In this document: in pieces, positions 1 to 9,178 of the stretch | Layout: each line of letters opens with the position of its first letter | Position numbering within the stretch: the stretch's first letter is position 1 | Assembly (NCBI RefSeq): GCF_007992175.1 | Contig: NZ_BJZT01000020.1 | Location: forward strand, 31,648 to 95,647 | From: Methylobacterium haplocladii | GTDB lineage: Bacteria > Pseudomonadota > Alphaproteobacteria > Rhizobiales > Beijerinckiaceae | Direction: 5' to 3' | DNA length: 64,000 nt | Notes under the pieces: generated by a model | The model's database searches: none | The model's input: the letters and a program-made list of their open reading frames with translations, nothing else | What the model was told of the DNA's origin: nothing | Made by a program: the position numbers and the translations under genes

Positions 1-569
1 ATGAAGCGCAGGATCGCGATGTCCTCGTCGGCAAACCCATCCTTCGCCCGGGTCGCCAGGGTGAGGCCGTTATGGGTGCCGTTGGTGAAGAACACCGGCA
101 CGACGACATAGGCCGTGTAGCCCTCGGCCTTCAGCTCCGGGATGATCGAAAACAATCCGGGATCGGTCTCGGCGAGATCGAGGATCAGCCACTCGCCGCT
201 CTGGTGGACGGCGTGGAACGGGCTCTCGCGATAGGCCGCGTCCGAGGCCTCGCCGTGCGGAAACAGCCGCACGGTCGTGCCGGCCTCACGGGTCCACACC
301 CGGCCGACGCCCGAATATTCCGAATGCAGCGTGTCGATCGCCGTCGAGGCACGGTCGATCGGGACACCGACGTCGATCAGGCGCTGCGCCAGCCCCGACA
401 GCAGGTCGCTGGCATTCTGCAGGCGCGCGCCCTCGCCCAGCAGCCAGTCACGGATGCCTACGCTCTGCTGAATCGCGCCGAACGGGACGTCCTGTGCCTC
501 GGAGCCGTCGGCGAAGGCAGTCGGCGCGAGAGCTCTCGATGGCTGCGGCGTGGTGTCCTCGTCGGGCAT
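1..569 (-). CDS. Class III adenylate cyclase, N-terminal part (cut by window edge)
   Basis: Reading the minus strand from an ATG at 569, the frame is open to the window edge and gives 189 residues. The translation contains IRDWLLGEGARLQNASDLL, then VPIDRASTAIDTLHSEYSG, and later EGYTAYVVVPVFF and NGLTLATR. This matches the N-terminal sensory region (GAF-like) placed before the guanylate/adenylate cyclase catalytic domain in many Rhizobiales class III cyclases. The catalytic domain would lie beyond the left edge, so cyclase activity is inferred from the N-terminal family only. No clear ribosome binding site precedes the ATG. If correct, it would make cAMP, for which the protein at 41473-42114 is a candidate receptor. 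Confidence 0.7.
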   Translation of the reverse strand, partial: MPDEDTTPQPSRALAPTAFADGSEAQDVPFGAIQQSVGIRDWLLGEGARLQNASDLLSGLAQRLIDVGVPIDRASTAIDTLHSEYSGVGRVWTREAGTTVRLFPHGEASDAAYRESPFHAVHQSGEWLILDLAETDPGLFSIIPELKAEGYTAYVVVPVFFTNGTHNGLTLATRAKDGFADEDIAILRF

Positions 570-942
570 ATGGCCAAGGTGGGGGCGATGGGGGGTAAAG
601 CAAGGTTCGCCGGTGCGGTCGAGTTGCAGTGCGGACGCAAGTCAGCGACCACCTCGTGTGCGCCCCGGATCCTGCGGCTCGTCCTGGCGTGTCATACCCC
701 GAAACCGTGCGATCTTCGACATCCCGTCGTCACGCGGACGCTCGACGTGCGTGCAACGTATTCCCGAAATTCATCGCCAAGTGGTACGGCCCAACAAGTC
801 TGTGGATATGAGACGTGCAATCGGAACTTTGGGACAGACGATCAATGCAGATCGGGTGCGGCCGCTCTAAGGGGCGTCCGAGGGTTCGGAAGCTCGGCAT
901 TGTCCGACGAACCCTCGCGATCGAACTCCCGGGACCCATCCG
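570..942. other. Intergenic stretch, no gene seen
   Basis: About 370 bases between the divergent cyclase gene and the small exported protein gene. Reading frames here lack a plausible start and protein-like composition. The only clear structure is the inverted repeat at 879-917. Promoters for both flanking genes presumably lie here, but no convincing -35/-10 pair is visible. Confidence 0.5.
879..917 (+). promoter_or_regulatory. Perfect inverted repeat in the leader of the next gene
   Basis: CGAGGGTTCG at 879-888 is repeated as its exact reverse complement CGAACCCTCG at 908-917, with 19 bases between. It ends 25 bases before the ATG at 943. It could be an operator or an mRNA hairpin in the 5' leader. 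There is no U-tract, so an intrinsic terminator is unlikely. Confidence 0.4.
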
Positions 943-1305
943 ATGCTGAATACCGCACTTCGTCTCGCCGCTCTGGCCGCGATCTTCGCGCCGGGTCTCG
1001 CGCTGGCTCAGTCCAAGCAGGACTTCACCCTCGTCAACCGTACCGGCTACCAGATCGACGAAGTCTATGTCGGCCCGGTCTCGAGCTCCGAGTGGGGCAA
1101 GGACGTCATGGGCAAGGACGCGATCGATGACGGCGAGAGCGCCGACATCAGCTTCCAGGGTGGCGGCGGCTGCAAGTGGGACATCCGGGTCGTCTACAAC
1201 GACGGCGATGCTGCAGAATTCCACAACGTCAATCTCTGCGACATCACCAAGGTCAGCCTGTTCTGGAACCGCAAGGCCGGCACCACGCGGGCGGTCGCCG
1301 AGTAG
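943..1305 (+). CDS. Small exported protein of unknown function
   Basis: 120 residues. Residues 1-22 form a classical signal peptide (MLNTALRLAALAAIF, then ALAQ as cleavage site), so the mature protein should be periplasmic. The mature part has the pattern FTLVNRTGYQIDEVYVGPV, a central SADISFQGGGGCKWDIRV and a second cysteine in NVNLCDITKV; the two cysteines could form a disulfide. Similar small proteins with NRTGY and CKWD motifs are common in Rhizobiales but have no known role. It stands alone between the cyclase and the AraC gene, with an inverted repeat in its leader. The function is unknown. Confidence 0.75.
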   Translation: MLNTALRLAALAAIFAPGLALAQSKQDFTLVNRTGYQIDEVYVGPVSSSEWGKDVMGKDAIDDGESADISFQGGGGCKWDIRVVYNDGDAAEFHNVNLCDITKVSLFWNRKAGTTRAVAE

Positions 1306-1403
1306 CGGTGCACGACGCAGGTTCCGATGCCGTGCGGGGCCAGGCATCGGACGGTCCGCCGCTGCTGCAATCCGGCGCGGCGGCCCCGTCTCGATCGTGA
1401 TCC

Positions 1404-2420
1404 TCAAAGCTCCTTGAACCAATCCTCGATCACGGCCCCCGATGCGGGGAGCACCACCCGAACCCCTGCGCGCGCCTTGTCGCGCAAGGCGGCGGGGGAG
1501 TAGCCGAAGGCGTCCTGAAAGGCCCGGCGGAAGCTGCGCTCCTGCCGAAATCCGAAACCCGCCGCGATCTGCGCCACCGGCACGTCGACCATGCGCCGCG
1601 AGGCGATCTCGCGATGAGCCCGCGCGAGGCGCAGCCTGCGGATCGTCGCAGCCACGTCGCCCGACGCGCTCATGAGCCGATAGAGCCGGGAGCGGGACAG
1701 AGCGAACGCCCGGCCGATCATGGCCGGCCCGAGATCGGGATCGGCGAGATGCTCGTCGATGTAGCGCCGGATCGCATTCGCCGTCTCCCGGTCCTCGTCG
1801 GTGCCGATGCTCGGCCGAGGCGAAGCCCTGTCGAGACAGCTCGCGAGGAGCGAGAGGCAGGAGCGGCCGGCCAGCGCCGCCTTGGCGGGCGCCAGCGGAT
1901 CGGGCAGATCGAGCAAGGCGCGGATATGTGCGCCGAGGATGAGAGCCTCCGGCGATTCCGCCTTGAAGACCCGCCCGTCAAAGGGATCGACCGGCCCCAT
2001 CGCCGCCTCAAGCAGATTGCGCGGCAGGACGATCACGGTGAAGGTCATGCCCTCCATCTGGTAGTGGGCCGGGCTCGACAGCTTCGTGATCATCAGCGAT
2101 CCGATGCCGAAATCCATCCTCCGCTTGCCGCAGGTGCCGTGGCCCCGGCCGTCCTCGACCACATTGACGAAGACGTGATCGAGGCCGATGCGCTCGGCAG
2201 CGGCCTTCGTCCGCACGAGGCGGAAATCGCTCGCCGTGATCCGCCCGACCATCGCCGGCCCGAGACGCCGCCACGTGCTCTCGCTGGTGAAGCGCTCGGC
2301 CTCCTCGGCCGTCATCTGGATCTCGCCCGACGTCCCCATTGCCTCCTGCCACGCGGCGACACGATAGGCGGCGTCGCCGTCCGCCAGCCGAATGGAGTGC
2401 CTGACGATCGCCGTTGTCAT
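1404..2420 (-). CDS. AraC-family transcriptional regulator
   Basis: 338 residues from the ATG at 2420; an upstream in-frame ATG at 2456 is also possible. The N-terminal 200 or so residues resemble the AraC-binding-like domain of the ToxR/AraC-type activators (TSESTWRRLGPAMVGR, then GKRRMDFGIGSLMI). The last 100 residues carry the two helix-turn-helix units, with SRSRLYRLMSASGDVAATIRRLRL and the signature VAQIAAGFGFRQERSFRRAF. It is divergent from a second AraC gene starting near 2611, which has the same architecture. The pair flanks a short region with two inverted repeats. The inducer is not known. Confidence 0.85.
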   Translation of the reverse strand: MTTAIVRHSIRLADGDAAYRVAAWQEAMGTSGEIQMTAEEAERFTSESTWRRLGPAMVGRITASDFRLVRTKAAAERIGLDHVFVNVVEDGRGHGTCGKRRMDFGIGSLMITKLSSPAHYQMEGMTFTVIVLPRNLLEAAMGPVDPFDGRVFKAESPEALILGAHIRALLDLPDPLAPAKAALAGRSCLSLLASCLDRASPRPSIGTDEDRETANAIRRYIDEHLADPDLGPAMIGRAFALSRSRLYRLMSASGDVAATIRRLRLARAHREIASRRMVDVPVAQIAAGFGFRQERSFRRAFQDAFGYSPAALRDKARAGVRVVLPASGAVIEDWFKEL

Positions 2421-2495
2421 CCGAGGCTCGTTTCGCCCACGTTGCTCAGCGGACATTTCGTCTCGTTTTTCGGCACACACAAGCCGGATTGTCCG

Positions 2496-2581
2496 ATGCC
2501 CGAGAAAGGGCATTGACGGACGCCGGCATCTAAAACACCCGTTAGGTTGCACGGCTCAGCTGTCTTCAACGCTTGAAGCGT
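2496..2581. promoter_or_regulatory. Two inverted repeats between divergent AraC genes
   Basis: ATGCCC (2496-2501) and GGGCAT (2508-2513) form one inverted repeat. ACGCTTGAAGCGT (2569-2581) is a perfect 13-base palindrome around a central G. They lie between the start codons of two divergent AraC regulators, a usual place for autoregulatory operators. No experiment is implied; AraC proteins often use direct rather than inverted repeats, so assignment to either regulator is uncertain. Confidence 0.35.
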
Positions 2582-2610
2582 GCCGAACCGGGGTGTCAGG
2601 CTTAACAGGC

Positions 2611-3615
2611 GTGTCCATACCCTCTTTCACCTTCACCGCGGAGAACGAAGCCGACGGCTTCGCATCCTACCGCGACCTCTACTCCGTCGGCTCCGACGTC
2701 ACGGCCAGCGGGGCGCGATTTCATGCGCGCGTCGACGGGTATCACTTCGACCGGCTGATGTTGTTCGAACGGCGCCTGAGCGGCGTCATGCATAGTCGGA
2801 GCCCTGCTCGGGTTCGGCGTGACGGCTACGACCATTACACGCTCCAGCTCCTGTGCGAGGGCAGCTTCCAGGGCGGGGCGCTCGGTGCGGAGAGCCCGCT
2901 GAACAAGGGTGAGATCATCCTGTTCGACATGACCCGGCCGCAGCGGACTCTGGCCGAAGGTGCGCATTTCCTGACACTCAGCCTGCCGCGCGACGTTGTG
3001 GAGGCGTCCGCACCGGAAGCCGGGCATTATCACGGCCGGATCCTGCCCCGGACGGGTTCGGGGTTGCTCGGCGACCTGATGCGCTCGCTGGCCCGCCGTG
3101 GAGACACCGTGCCGGACAAGGCCGCAGCGCATGTCTCGCGCGCCGTCGCCGAGCTCGTCGCGGTGGCAATCGGCACGGACGACGCCAGCGAGGCCGTCTC
3201 GCCGGCGCGGATGGCGGCCCTGCGGCTGGAACGCGCGCAGGCCTTCATCGACGCCCGCCTCGCCGATCCAAGCCTGGATGCCGAAACCGTCGCCTCGGGC
3301 GTCGCGATCTCGCGGAGCGTGCTCTATCGCCTGTTCGTGCCGGCCGGTGGGGTGGGGCACTACATCACGACCCGGCGGCTGGAACAGATGCGGTCGGCCC
3401 TGCAACGGCCGACCGAACTGCGCAGCGTCTCGACCCTGGCCTACGATCTCGGCTTCTCCAACGAGAGCCATTGCAGCCGTGCCTTCCGCGCTGCCTACGG
3501 CATGCCGCCGGGCCGCTATCGCGCAGAGATGGGCGGCGGGCGGCTTACCAATCCCGACGGGCCGCCCATCAGCCCGCGACAGCTCATGGCCGAGTGGGTA
3601 AGTACCTTGTATTGA
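2611..3615 (+). CDS. AraC-family transcriptional regulator
   Basis: 334 residues from a GTG at 2611; a second in-frame GTG at 2593 would add six residues, and neither has a strong ribosome binding site. The N-terminal part (DRLMLFERRLSGVMHSR, then GEIILFDMTRPQRTL) is the AraC-binding-like sensory domain. The C-terminal 100 residues hold the helix-turn-helix pair, with DAETVASGVAISRSVLYRLF and the signature LAYDLGFSNESHCSRAFRAA. The stop overlaps the likely start of the MFS transporter gene, so the two are probably co-transcribed and the regulator may control that transporter. It is a likely paralogue of the divergent gene ending at 2420. Confidence 0.85.
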   Translation: MSIPSFTFTAENEADGFASYRDLYSVGSDVTASGARFHARVDGYHFDRLMLFERRLSGVMHSRSPARVRRDGYDHYTLQLLCEGSFQGGALGAESPLNKGEIILFDMTRPQRTLAEGAHFLTLSLPRDVVEASAPEAGHYHGRILPRTGSGLLGDLMRSLARRGDTVPDKAAAHVSRAVAELVAVAIGTDDASEAVSPARMAALRLERAQAFIDARLADPSLDAETVASGVAISRSVLYRLFVPAGGVGHYITTRRLEQMRSALQRPTELRSVSTLAYDLGFSNESHCSRAFRAAYGMPPGRYRAEMGGGRLTNPDGPPISPRQLMAEWVSTLY

Positions 3616-4892
3616 GCTGGGCGAGCGCGGGCCGGACGGGCTGGCCGCTCGTCGCCCTCCTGGCTGCGACGCAGCTCATGGCGTCGAGCGACCGCTTCCT
3701 GCTGACCCTGGTGGCGACACCCGTGAAGGCGGCGCTGGCCTTGAGCGACACCCAACTCGGCCTGCTGCAGGGCGCGGCCTTCGCCCTGCCCTTCGCCCTG
3801 GCGTCGCCGCTCTTCGGCTACCTCGTGGATCGCGGCCAACGCCGCAGCCTGCTGCTCCTCGGGATCGTCCTGTCGAGTCTGGCGACCCTCGGCTTCGGGC
3901 TCGCAGGCGGCTTCCTGGGACTGCTGGTCAGTCGGTCCGCGCTCGGGCTCGGTCAGGCCTGCATACTTCCGGCCGCGCTCTCGCTGCTGGCGATCCGCTT
4001 GGAACGCGGCCAGCTCGGACGCGGTGTCTCTTTCATCACCGCCGGCTCCAGCCTCGGCCGTAGCGTCGCGCTGCTGGCAGGTGGCGCGGTGCTCGCATGG
4101 CTGACCGTGTCCGGAGGCATCTCCGTGCCGGGGCTCGAGCCGCTCGCCCCATGGCAGATGCTGTTCGTCGTCGCGATCGCGCCGAACCTCGTCCTGACGG
4201 GGCTGATCCTCCGCATCCGCGAGACGCCCGCGCGGGCGAAGCCGGTGCCCCGGATGAAGGCGCTGGGTTGGGTCCTACGCCGCTGGCGCGCCTACCTGCC
4301 CCACGCCGCCGCGGCGACGGCCTCGGTGCTGATGATCCAGACGCTCGCCGCCTGGGCGCCGACCTTCTACGTCCGCGCCTTTGGCTTCACGCCGGCCGAG
4401 AGCGGGCTGACACTCGGACTGATCGCTCTGCTGGCGGCTCCGTGCGGCCATCTGGCCGGAGGTGCCCTCCTCGATCGCATGCGCCGCACCGGTGACGCGG
4501 CGGCCGCGCCACGGCTCCTCGCCCTGGCCCTGGCCCTCACGGTGCCGGCGACGGTGACGACGAGCCTTTCGCCGGATCTGCACGTCTCGCTGGCGGGGTA
4601 CGCGGCCCTCGCGCTCCTGTTCGGCTTCGCCAGCCCGCTGGGGCTGGGTGGCATCCAGTTCCTGACGCCCCCGTCGCTGCGGGGCGGCGTCAACGCGCTT
4701 TTCCTCGCCGCCGTGACCCTGGTCGCCACCGGCACCGGGCCGCTGATCGTCGGAATGCTGAACGATGCCGTTTTCGGACTGGGCGGCGTCGGGCTGGCGC
4801 TGCTCGCGGTCTTCTCGGTGACGGCGGTCCTCGGTGGTGGAGCAGCCATTCTAGCTGTGCGCAACTGGACACCGTCCGTCCGGCAGGCCTGA
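3594..4892 (+). CDS. MFS transporter
   Basis: About 432 residues from a GTG at 3594, which overlaps the end of the upstream AraC gene by 22 bases; a TTG at 3612 is an alternative. About 12 hydrophobic segments are visible. Between the second and third is [17 protein letters not shown], the conserved MFS loop-2 motif (G-x-x-x-D-R-x-x-R). [20 protein letters not shown] fits helix 4. The resemblance is to the DHA/spinster-like branch rather than sugar importers. Substrate cannot be told from sequence. Position after the AraC gene suggests a regulated efflux or uptake unit. Confidence 0.8.
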   Translation: MGKYLVLSWASAGRTGWPLVALLAATQLMASSDRFLLTLVATPVKAALALSDTQLGLLQGAAFALPFALASPLFGYLVDRGQRRSLLLLGIVLSSLATLGFGLAGGFLGLLVSRSALGLGQACILPAALSLLAIRLERGQLGRGVSFITAGSSLGRSVALLAGGAVLAWLTVSGGISVPGLEPLAPWQMLFVVAIAPNLVLTGLILRIRETPARAKPVPRMKALGWVLRRWRAYLPHAAAATASVLMIQTLAAWAPTFYVRAFGFTPAESGLTLGLIALLAAPCGHLAGGALLDRMRRTGDAAAAPRLLALALALTVPATVTTSLSPDLHVSLAGYAALALLFGFASPLGLGGIQFLTPPSLRGGVNALFLAAVTLVATGTGPLIVGMLNDAVFGLGGVGLALLAVFSVTAVLGGGAAILAVRNWTPSVRQA

Positions 4893-4898
4893 ACGAAA

Positions 4899-4929
4899 AA
4901 ACCCCTTCCGGCAGCGCCGCAAGGGGTTT
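4899..4929. terminator. Bidirectional intrinsic terminator between the MFS gene and rpoD
   Basis: AAACCCCTT (4899-4907) and AAGGGGTTT (4921-4929) form a perfect 9-base stem around a GC-rich loop. On both strands the stem is flanked by T or A runs, so it can stop transcription from the MFS gene (plus) and from rpoD (minus), which converge here. Confidence 0.85.
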
Positions 4930-4952
4930 CTCAATCCGATCTTCCGGCCGGA

Positions 4953-6956
4953 TCAGTTGTCGAGGAAGCTCCGCAGCTTCCGGCTCCGGCTCGGATGCTT
5001 CAGCTTGCGCAGGGCCTTCGCCTCGATCTGGCGGATGCGCTCGCGGGTCACCGAGAACTGCTGGCCGACCTCTTCGAGGGTGTGGTCGGTGTTCATGCCG
5101 ATGCCGAAGCGCATGCGCAGCACGCGCTCTTCACGGGGCGTCAACGAGGCCAGAACACGCGTCGTCGTCTCGCGAAGATTCGACTGGATCGCCGCATCGA
5201 TCGGCAGGACGACATTCTTGTCCTCGATGAAGTCGCCGAGATGCGAATCCTCCTCGTCGCCGATGGGCGTCTCGAGCGAGATCGGCTCCTTCGCGATCTT
5301 CAAAACCTTTCGCACCTTCTCCAGAGGCATGGCCAGCTTCTCGGCCAATTCCTCGGGCGTAGGCTCACGGCCGATCTCGTGCAGCATCTGGCGAGACGTA
5401 CGAACGATCTTGTTGATCGTCTCGATCATGTGGACCGGGATGCGGATGGTCCGCGCCTGATCGGCGATCGAGCGGGTGATCGCCTGCCGGATCCACCACG
5501 TGGCGTAGGTCGAGAACTTGTAGCCGCGGCGGTACTCGAACTTGTCCACCGCCTTCATCAGGCCGATATTGCCTTCCTGGATCAGGTCCAGGAACTGCAG
5601 GCCACGGTTGGTGTACTTCTTGGCGATCGAGATCACGAGGCGGAGGTTGGCCTCGATCATCTCTTTCTTGGCCTGACGGGCTTCGCGCTCGCCCTTCTGG
5701 ACCATGTTGACGATCTTGCGGTACTCGCCGATCTGCAGGCCTGTCTCGGAGGCGAGCGTCAGGATCTGCTCGCGCAGGTCCGCGACCTGCCGGCCGCCCT
5801 TCTCGACAAAGTTCTTCCAGCCCTTACCGCCGAGGGTGCCGACACGCTCCATCCAGTTCGGGTCGAGCTCCCAGCCCTGGTAGTGGCGCAGAAACTCATC
5901 ACGGGCGACGCCGTGGTTCTCGGCGGCGCGCATCAGGCGGCCTTCGTGCGAAATCAGGCGCTTGTTGATGTCGTAGAGCTGCTCGACCAGCGCCTCGATG
6001 CGGTTGGAGTTGAGCGACAGAGACTTCACGTCGGTGACGACGACGTCCTTGAGCTCGGACTGCTTCTTCTCCTGGGCCGGCGTCGAGTTCTCGCCGGAGA
6101 CCTGGCGGTCGTTCGACTCGTTCTGGAGCTTGCGCAACTTGCGGTAATTGCCGGCGATGGCGTCGAAGGTCTCGAGCACGCGCGGCTTGATTTCCGCTTC
6201 CATCGCGGCGAGCGAGACGTTGTTCTCAAGATCGTCCTCGTCGTCGCCCTCGGGCGGCTGCGGCCCCTCGGGCTCGGCCTCCTCGGTTTCCTCTGCGCCC
6301 TCGGCGGCCACCTGCGGCGCGGTCTTGGCGTCGGGGCCGGCATAGGTGGCTTCGAGGTCGATGATGTCGCGCAGCAGAACCTTGCCGTCGATCAGCTCGT
6401 CGCGCCAGATGATGATGGCCTGGAAGGTCAGCGGGCTCTCGCAGAGGCCCGCGATCATCGCCTCGCGGCCAGCCTCGATGCGCTTGGCGATCGCGATCTC
6501 GCCCTCGCGGGACAGCAGCTCCACCGAGCCCATCTCGCGCAGATACATCCGCACGGGATCATCCGTGCGATCGGTCGGCTCCTTGGTGGTGGTGGCCGCG
6601 ACGGCGACGGCGCGCGCCGGGGCGACCTCCGCGACCTCGCCACCCTCCGAAGCTTCCTCCTCCTCGGCGGCTTCGCCGTTGGGCTTTTTCTCGACGGCGG
6701 CCTCTTCGGTCTCCTCGCTCTCGATGACGCGGATGCCCATGTCGTCGAGCTGCGCCAGCACGTCCTCGATCTGATCGCCGTCGACCTGCCCGTCGGGCAG
6801 GACTTCGTTGATCTCGTCGTGGGTGACGTAGCCACGCTTCTTCGCGAGCTTGACCATACGCTTCACGGCGGCATCGGTCAGATCGAGAAGAGGGCCGTCC
6901 GTCTGTTGCTCCTGAGCGACGTCGGTCTCGTCCCGCTCGGTTGCCTTCGTTGCCAT
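4953..6956 (-). CDS. rpoD: RNA polymerase sigma factor RpoD (sigma 70)
   Basis: 667 residues from the ATG at 6956, chosen because the sequence [17 protein letters not shown] begins there as in other alphaproteobacterial RpoD. Region 1.1 ([21 protein letters not shown] type) is followed by region 1.2 ([21 protein letters not shown]), then a long acidic non-conserved region typical of primary sigma factors. Region 2 has [20 protein letters not shown] and [10 protein letters not shown]; region 4.2 has [19 protein letters not shown]. It directs transcription of housekeeping genes. It lies downstream of dnaG on the same strand, a conserved macromolecular synthesis arrangement. Confidence 0.98.
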   Translation of the reverse strand: MATKATERDETDVAQEQQTDGPLLDLTDAAVKRMVKLAKKRGYVTHDEINEVLPDGQVDGDQIEDVLAQLDDMGIRVIESEETEEAAVEKKPNGEAAEEEEASEGGEVAEVAPARAVAVAATTTKEPTDRTDDPVRMYLREMGSVELLSREGEIAIAKRIEAGREAMIAGLCESPLTFQAIIIWRDELIDGKVLLRDIIDLEATYAGPDAKTAPQVAAEGAEETEEAEPEGPQPPEGDDEDDLENNVSLAAMEAEIKPRVLETFDAIAGNYRKLRKLQNESNDRQVSGENSTPAQEKKQSELKDVVVTDVKSLSLNSNRIEALVEQLYDINKRLISHEGRLMRAAENHGVARDEFLRHYQGWELDPNWMERVGTLGGKGWKNFVEKGGRQVADLREQILTLASETGLQIGEYRKIVNMVQKGEREARQAKKEMIEANLRLVISIAKKYTNRGLQFLDLIQEGNIGLMKAVDKFEYRRGYKFSTYATWWIRQAITRSIADQARTIRIPVHMIETINKIVRTSRQMLHEIGREPTPEELAEKLAMPLEKVRKVLKIAKEPISLETPIGDEEDSHLGDFIEDKNVVLPIDAAIQSNLRETTTRVLASLTPREERVLRMRFGIGMNTDHTLEEVGQQFSVTRERIRQIEAKALRKLKHPSRSRKLRSFLDN

Positions 6957-7114
6957 GCTCAGCCTATGTTTTCGTGGCAGCCGCACCGGACGCGATCGGA
7001 CGCGTTCCCCGGTATTGGCCGCAATACGGATGCCGGTCGTCACCGGCAGATTGCAGTCGGTCTACGCGTCCCAGCTTGACCGACCGTTAACCATGCGCAG
7101 CGATGTTCCGCGCG

Positions 7115-9055
7115 TCACAGTGTCGAATTTTCATCCGTTTCCGGATCCTCCGCCTCGGCATCGGCGCTCGCGATGACCGCCAGACGCTCCTTGACGTCGC
7201 ATAGCCAAGCAAAATTGGCCTCGGATGGGTCGTCGACAAGGGCACGTTCTGCTTGGCGAAGTTCGCTATTTAGCGTTCCAGCCTTGCGGTGCAAGATCAC
7301 GGCTTGGCGGAGAGTCGTTTCCAGTCGTGCGGCATCGACATGCGGATCGAGCGCCCAGCGGTCTCCGGGCCTGACCAGCGCTGCCAAGCGCGCCGCCGCA
7401 TCCGTGAGGCCGGCCCGCTCCAGGCGCGACGCCATGATCTCGGAATCCGACGCTGTGTCATCGGCGGCGCGGTCGAGAAGAGCGCCGCGCAGGAGTTGTG
7501 CGTCCGGGTTGTCGAGCTCCAGTTCCGAGAGCGCTTCCTCCTCGATTCCGAGGAGTTCGGGATGCACGAGCAGGCTTGAGACGATCATCGCCTCGCGCTC
7601 GCGGAAGGCGCTGCCCTGAGGCGGAGGCGTAGCGCTGGAGAGTAGCGGGCTAAACTTGAAATCGATGCGCGGCGAGGGCGGCGGGTCGCCCGGACGCGGC
7701 CGCCGGCGGAACGCCTCGCCGCTGCCGGACCGGCCGGCCTGGCCGCCCTGTCGGTAGTTTCCGCGCTCTCCACGCGCGCTTCCCCCGCCACCCGAGAGCC
7801 CGCGCAGCCGGTCCTCAATGTCGTCGCGGTAGAAGCGGCGAACGGTCTCGTCGCGGATGCCGGAGACGGCTTCGCGCAGGGTCCGCGCCATGCCGGCGCG
7901 GCGCTCGGGGGTGTCGATCGGCCCAGCTTCGCTCTCGCGGGCCCACAGCATCTCGACCAGCGGCCGTGCGCCTTCCAGCACCGCGTCGATTGCGCCAGCG
8001 CCGCCCGAGCGCAGCAGGTCGTCGGGGTCCTGGCCCTGCGGCAGCATGGCGAAGCGCAGCGACTTACCCGGCTCCAGCATCGGTAGCGCCACATCGAGCG
8101 CCCGGAACGCCGCCTTCTGGCCCGCCTTATCCCCATCGAAGCATAGGATCGGCTCGTCGCCGTGGCGCCAGAGCAGAGCGAGCTGATCTTCCGTCAGCGC
8201 CGTACCGAGGGGCGCCACGGTCTCGGGATGACCGGCGAGCGTCATCGCGATGACGTCGACATAGCCCTCGACGGCAATGATCGTGCCGCGATCATGCGCG
8301 GCCTTGCGCGCCGCATTCAGGTTGTAGAGCATCCGCCCCTTGTGGAAGAGCGGCGTCTCCGGCGAGTTCAGGTATTTGGCCTTGGCGTCCGCCTGCATGG
8401 CGCGGCCGCCGAAGGCGACGACCCGGCCACGGATGTCGGTGATCGGAAAGATCACCCGATCGCGAAACTTGTCGAAGGGGACGGCTTGGCTCTCGCTCGT
8501 GGCCAACAGGCCGAGCTCGAGCATCAGGTCCTTGTCGACGCCCTTGCCCGCGAGGTGATCGCGCAGAGCGTAGCGCTCGCTCGTCGCGTAGCCGAGGCGG
8601 AACTGCCGACGCACACCCTCCCCCAGCGCGCGCCGGTCGAGATACTCGCGGGCCGCGCCGCCCCTCTGGCTCTTGAGCTGAGCCTCGAAATAGGCGGCGG
8701 CGAGTTCCATCACCTCCAGCGCGCCCTTGCGCTGCTCTTCGGCCCGCTCGGTCTCCGCCGAAGGCTTCGGCAGCACCACGCCGGCCTCGCTCGCCAGCCG
8801 CTCCACCGCCTCGGGGAAGCTGAGCCCCTCCGTCTCCATCAGGAACTTGAAGACGTCGCCGTGCTTGCCGGAGGAGAAGCAGTGGTAGAACTGCTTCTGG
8901 TCGTTCACGTAGAAGGACGGCGTCTTTTCCGCATTGAACGGCGACAGCCCGCGCCATTCGCGGCCGGCCTTTTTCAGCCGGACCCGCCGGCCGACGATGT
9001 CCGAGGCGGGCAGCCGCGCACGGATTTCTTCGAGGATGTGGGGCGGGTATCGCAA
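7115..9055 (-). CDS. dnaG: DNA primase DnaG
   Basis: 646 residues from a TTG at 9055, where the protein reads LRYPPHILEEIRARLPASD, aligning with the usual DnaG start; a GGA lies a few bases upstream. An in-frame ATG at 9109 would add 18 atypical residues. The N-terminal domain has SPFNAEKTPSFYVND and FYHCFSSGKHGD where classical primases have the CHC2 zinc finger (CPFHxEK and CFGC), so three of four zinc ligands are replaced. The TOPRIM core follows (VEGYVDVIAMTLAG, and FDGDKAGQKAA with catalytic acidic residues). A DnaB-binding C-terminal region is present. It synthesises RNA primers at the fork, and is followed by rpoD. Confidence 0.95.
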   Translation of the reverse strand: MRYPPHILEEIRARLPASDIVGRRVRLKKAGREWRGLSPFNAEKTPSFYVNDQKQFYHCFSSGKHGDVFKFLMETEGLSFPEAVERLASEAGVVLPKPSAETERAEEQRKGALEVMELAAAYFEAQLKSQRGGAAREYLDRRALGEGVRRQFRLGYATSERYALRDHLAGKGVDKDLMLELGLLATSESQAVPFDKFRDRVIFPITDIRGRVVAFGGRAMQADAKAKYLNSPETPLFHKGRMLYNLNAARKAAHDRGTIIAVEGYVDVIAMTLAGHPETVAPLGTALTEDQLALLWRHGDEPILCFDGDKAGQKAAFRALDVALPMLEPGKSLRFAMLPQGQDPDDLLRSGGAGAIDAVLEGARPLVEMLWARESEAGPIDTPERRAGMARTLREAVSGIRDETVRRFYRDDIEDRLRGLSGGGGSARGERGNYRQGGQAGRSGSGEAFRRRPRPGDPPPSPRIDFKFSPLLSSATPPPQGSAFREREAMIVSSLLVHPELLGIEEEALSELELDNPDAQLLRGALLDRAADDTASDSEIMASRLERAGLTDAAARLAALVRPGDRWALDPHVDAARLETTLRQAVILHRKAGTLNSELRQAERALVDDPSEANFAWLCDVKERLAVIASADAEAEDPETDENSTL

Positions 9056-9178
9056 CGGAGTCCGGTGGCGGATCTTTTCGGGGTGTCGGGACCGGCGATG
9101 ATACCGCATCGACCCGGCCCGAGTCTCAGCCCTCTCGTCGGCCCGGAGCAAAGCCGCCCGCACAGCGTTGGCCGGGCG

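Noticed and set aside
4995..7079. A long plus-strand frame opposite rpoD
   Set aside because: It mirrors rpoD codon by codon and has leucine- and aspartate-rich low-complexity content; no start signal.
8162..9178. An upstream extension of the gluconolactonase gene across dnaG
   Set aside because: This part is antisense to dnaG; the signal-peptide-like start at 9179 is the natural beginning.
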